In this document: positions 43,742-46,321 of the stretch, one piece after another
Layout: each line of letters starts with the position of its first letter
Position numbering within the stretch: position 1 is the stretch's first letter
Assembly (NCBI GenBank): GCA_011052815.1
Contig: DRIG01000061.1
Span: 1 to 46,321 of the forward strand
Length of the DNA stretch: 46,321 nt
Origin: a candidate division WOR-3 bacterium
Lineage (GTDB): Bacteria > Hydrothermota > Tepidihabitantia > SM23-42
Direction of reading: 5' to 3'
The notes under the pieces: model-generated
The model's database searches: none
Told to the model about the DNA's origin: nothing
What the model saw: only the letters and a program-made list of their open reading frames with translations
Translations under genes and position numbers: made by a program

Positions 43742-46051
43742 CTACCGCAGTAATATTACCTTTTTGGTAAAACTCTCATCGGATGCCGTCAAACGCACAA
43801 AGTAAACACCAGTAGGAAGTTTTTTACCGAAATCATCAGTGCCCTCCCAGTTGGCTTTATAGAAACCTCTCTCTTTCCTTCCTTTGACAAGCGTTTTCAC
43901 TTTTCTACCCGTTATATCGTATATTGAAATATTTATCGTTTGAGAACTTGAAACTGAATAGGATATCACAGCACTCCTCTTGAAAGGATTTGGTGTAATA
44001 TTGCTAACAAAACTCATTATAGGTTTTCTTTCATTTTCTGTCACACCTTGAGAGGGGAATCTATACCTGTATACTCCACCTCTTGTGGTAACATAGATGG
44101 TGCTATCGTCGGGCATCACAAGCCTATTAAGATGATGATTGGGAAGACTGTCAAGCTCTGTCCAGGAGACGCCACCATTATCAGTGTAGTAAATCTTTCC
44201 GCTATCATAAGGTGCAATTTCATAGTATACATAATATGCGTGACTGGGGTTTCCTACTCCCACTACAACTCGATTTGAGATATTTGGTGCAAAGCAAACA
44301 TTGAATACTGGTTTGACAAAATTGCCTAGAAGATACCAGAAATTACCCCCATTGTCTGTTTTGTAAACATTACCACCTAAATCCCCATAAATGGCAAAAT
44401 TAGTGTCAGACTCGTATACGTCAACTGCTGAACCTGTATAGGGTCCAAGAGGGGCAAAGGTTGTATACGAATAGCCACCATCGCAGCTTTTACCAACAGC
44501 ACCAAAATGGCTTGTTGAATAAGAACCGGACATACAGAGATAGACGTTCTCGCTATCATCCATTGTGATTCCAGAATTCCAACCCACAATTGAATCCATT
44601 GGTTCAGAAAAGTTAGTGCCGAAGTCAGTACTCCGAAAAAGTTGAGCATCCCTATCGCCAAAATTACTCGTAGACTGTGAAAGAAAATAGATAGCAGAGG
44701 TTGAACCTACAAGGATTTTAGCACATCCTGTGCTACCGTAAACATGCCATACATTGGTTGTATATTCCCAGGTTAAACCCCCATCTGTGCTTCTGAAAAA
44801 CTTCGGTGTTGGCGCCCAGTATTCATGACCGGGAGAATGTGCAGTGTAAACTCTCTGTGGATTATTCGGGTCAACTGCTACATCGCTTAAACGTAAATCA
44901 GTTATCCCCTGGTGACCAAGTGTCCAGGTATCACCACCATCTGTTGTCTTGAAAACACCATTTGCCATTGAAGCAATATAGATGGTATTTTCGTCATTTG
45001 GGTCAAATGCAATACCGTCTGCGTAAACTGCCCTGAGCCCACTCTGGAATTGACTCCAGTAAAGCCCTGCATTTGTTGTTTTATAAAACCCCTGAACATT
45101 AGGTATATAATATGTGAAAGATGAATCAGGGTCCTGCACAATCTCGCAGGCATAGGGAACCTGAATACCAGAATTAGACGGATACCAGTTCAGTCCTCCA
45201 TCAGTGCTTTTATAAACACCACCCCCCACACAGGCAGCAAGCATTAAATTAGCATCATTTTTGTCTATCGACAATTCTCTTACCCAACCTGCAACACTAT
45301 CGCCAATAGCCCAACTCTCCCCTCTGTCCGTACTCTTTAACAAGTAAGAGCCATAGCCATACATATTGTAGGTGGAATAGACAATATTTGTATCTACCGG
45401 GTCAAATGCAAATGCATGGCATATACCACCGTAAGTGGGTTGAAAAACAAGTGTCCAGGTTGCACCGTAATCAGTGCTTTTGTATATCTGTGCAGCACCA
45501 CCATATCCACCACATCCTGCAAAAACGATATTGGGTGATAGTGGATGAACACCAAAGGACTGTGCATATTCACTAAAAGGTAATTGTGTCCAGGTCCCAC
45601 CACCATCCGTGCTTTTATATCCAGCACCTCCCTGTGCATCACAGGCTAAGATAAGTCTATCATTTTCCGGATGCACAAGGATAGGCCAGGTGAGAACATC
45701 AGGGTTAGAACAGGGATTCCAGGTTACACCACCATCTGTGCTCTTGTAGAGATTGGTTTCCCCATAACCCCATCCAGATAATTCAGCAGTAAGAACAAAT
45801 ATAAGATTGGGGTCTTGATGACTTGCACATATATCCCAGATGGGTGTCTCGTAAACAAAGGATGCTAAAGACCAACTGTTACCGTTATCTGTGCTTTTCC
45901 ATAATCCTGTGCCATAACCACCGGCATAGAATATCCCTGGCTGTGGGCTATCAAGTGAATAAAGTATTGCTCCTTCTGGACCCACATTCTCCCATTGCGC
46001 ACTGAGCATAACCGGGAGAAAAAACAAAATCACAAATATCAATCGTTTCAT
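43742..46051 (-). CDS. Secreted Asp-box (BNR/sortilin-like) repeat protein with sorting domain
   Basis: A 769-residue protein. Signal peptide (MKRLIFVILFFLPVMLSAQ), then a propeller with at least ten Asp-box motifs of the form S-T-D-x-G-x-[ST]-W (KSTDNGNSWS, KSTDGGVTWN, KSTDYGATWT, KTTDGGDTWT, RSTDGGLTWE). Such repeats occur in sialidases and sortilin-type VPS10 folds. I see no catalytic sialidase residues, so I make no enzyme claim. The C-terminus (ITPNPFKRSAVISYSV, GVYFVRLTASDESFTKKVIL) is a Por-type sorting domain. The ATG has a GGAGG site. It is separated by about 100 bp from the regulator gene. Confidence 0.87.
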   Translation of the reverse strand: MKRLIFVILFFLPVMLSAQWENVGPEGAILYSLDSPQPGIFYAGGYGTGLWKSTDNGNSWSLASFVYETPIWDICASHQDPNLIFVLTAELSGWGYGETNLYKSTDGGVTWNPCSNPDVLTWPILVHPENDRLILACDAQGGAGYKSTDGGGTWTQLPFSEYAQSFGVHPLSPNIVFAGCGGYGGAAQIYKSTDYGATWTLVFQPTYGGICHAFAFDPVDTNIVYSTYNMYGYGSYLLKSTDRGESWAIGDSVAGWVRELSIDKNDANLMLAACVGGGVYKSTDGGLNWYPSNSGIQVPYACEIVQDPDSSFTYYIPNVQGFYKTTNAGLYWSQFQSGLRAVYADGIAFDPNDENTIYIASMANGVFKTTDGGDTWTLGHQGITDLRLSDVAVDPNNPQRVYTAHSPGHEYWAPTPKFFRSTDGGLTWEYTTNVWHVYGSTGCAKILVGSTSAIYFLSQSTSNFGDRDAQLFRSTDFGTNFSEPMDSIVGWNSGITMDDSENVYLCMSGSYSTSHFGAVGKSCDGGYSYTTFAPLGPYTGSAVDVYESDTNFAIYGDLGGNVYKTDNGGNFWYLLGNFVKPVFNVCFAPNISNRVVVGVGNPSHAYYVYYEIAPYDSGKIYYTDNGGVSWTELDSLPNHHLNRLVMPDDSTIYVTTRGGVYRYRFPSQGVTENERKPIMSFVSNITPNPFKRSAVISYSVSSSQTINISIYDITGRKVKTLVKGRKERGFYKANWEGTDDFGKKLPTGVYFVRLTASDESFTKKVILLR

Positions 46052-46075
46052 TCCTGCCTCCTTTGCTTTTTTTCT

Positions 46076-46321
46076 TCATCTAATCTTTACTACTTTAACA
46101 GACTTATTATCCGCACCTTTGCGTTTCACAAAATACACTCCTGCGGGAAGAACATAACCAATTCTTCTCCTTTCCGAGGCTTTTAAAGATCACTGTTCTG
46201 CTTCAGATTTTCCAATCTATAGTAATAGCCAACACCAGGAATAACACTGTTATCCTCATATTTAAACCTCTCACTGTGTGGAGCACTTCCCTTAATCGGA
46301 ATGGTTGTAATACGATGGAAA
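46076..46321 (-). pseudogene. Broken secreted-protein gene, sorting-domain remnant (cut by window edge)
   Basis: The minus frame enters from the right edge and reads FHRITTIPIKGSAPHSERFK and VIPGVGYYYRLENLKQNSDL, then stops (TAA 46183-46185). The YxxRLEN wording is usual just before a Por-type sorting domain. Further on, in another frame, comes LPAGVYFVKRKGADNKSVKV followed by VKIR and a TGA at 46076-46078, the final strands of such a domain. The middle (with a YPNPF-type motif) is missing, so the gene carries a deletion and frameshift unless the assembly is wrong. Confidence 0.6.

Overview
The window looks like chromosomal DNA around the replication origin of an uncultured Gram-negative bacterium. 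The outer-membrane markers are a TonB-dependent receptor, a beta-barrel protein and secreted proteins with C-terminal sorting-type domains. These sit together with a V-type (A/V) ATPase, a LAGLIDADG group I intron in 23S rRNA and an FTR-like/SelD reading frame. This mix suggests an anaerobic candidate-phylum bacterium of the WOR-3/FCB kind; that placement is inference from gene content, not a phylogeny.

Left part (1-9.3 kb): the 3' end of an IS110-family transposase gene is followed by a complete two-gene insertion sequence (427-2376) with terminal inverted repeats and a 9-bp target duplication. The IS lies just upstream of the promoter of a TonB-dependent receptor gene. Next, on the minus strand, is a 23S-5S rRNA unit with no 16S gene. 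It has two tandem consensus promoters, a boxA-like leader, a 12-bp processing stem and a 663-bp group I intron. The intron lies at the position equivalent to E. coli 1931 and carries a LAGLIDADG homing endonuclease.

Origin region (9.3-18.3 kb): an outer-membrane barrel gene, dnaN and dnaA run leftwards. A cluster of DnaA boxes and AT-rich DNA (about 12.37-12.63 kb) follows, and then genes run rightwards: a hypothetical gene, rlpA-like, ispE, tRNA-Gln, prs, rplY, pth, ychF and a small membrane protein. Gene direction flips at the DnaA boxes, as expected at a bidirectional origin.

Middle (18.3-36 kb): aldehyde dehydrogenase; an apbE / AmmeMemoRadiSam-type radical SAM / DUF4321 cluster; a lone nucleotidyltransferase; class II aldolase; then a long minus-strand run of V-ATPase H-I-K-E, an EF-G-like GTPase, lgt and comF, with an MFS transporter and an archease upstream. 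The K subunit keeps the residues known to bind Na+ in Enterococcus NtpK. On the plus strand at 33208-34521 is the most unusual gene: a ferredoxin:thioredoxin-reductase catalytic-type domain is joined in frame, through a UGA codon, to selenophosphate synthetase. The UGA lies exactly at the SelD catalytic Cys/Sec position and a SECIS-like hairpin follows it.

Right part (34.6-46.3 kb): PQQ-type propeller protein, sodium/solute symporter, then a surface-protein region. It holds a DNRLRE-like, an LVIVD-repeat and an Asp-box (BNR) repeat protein, each ending in a sorting-type domain. It also holds a large regulator fusing a transposase-like HTH to TPR-like repeats and a SARP/BTAD module, a truncated second copy of that regulator's 3' end, and a broken secreted-protein gene at the window edge. 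Promoters are easy to read throughout (TTGACA-like, 16-17 bp, TATAAT-like). Several place the start codon almost exactly at +1, suggesting leaderless mRNAs beside normal Shine-Dalgarno genes.
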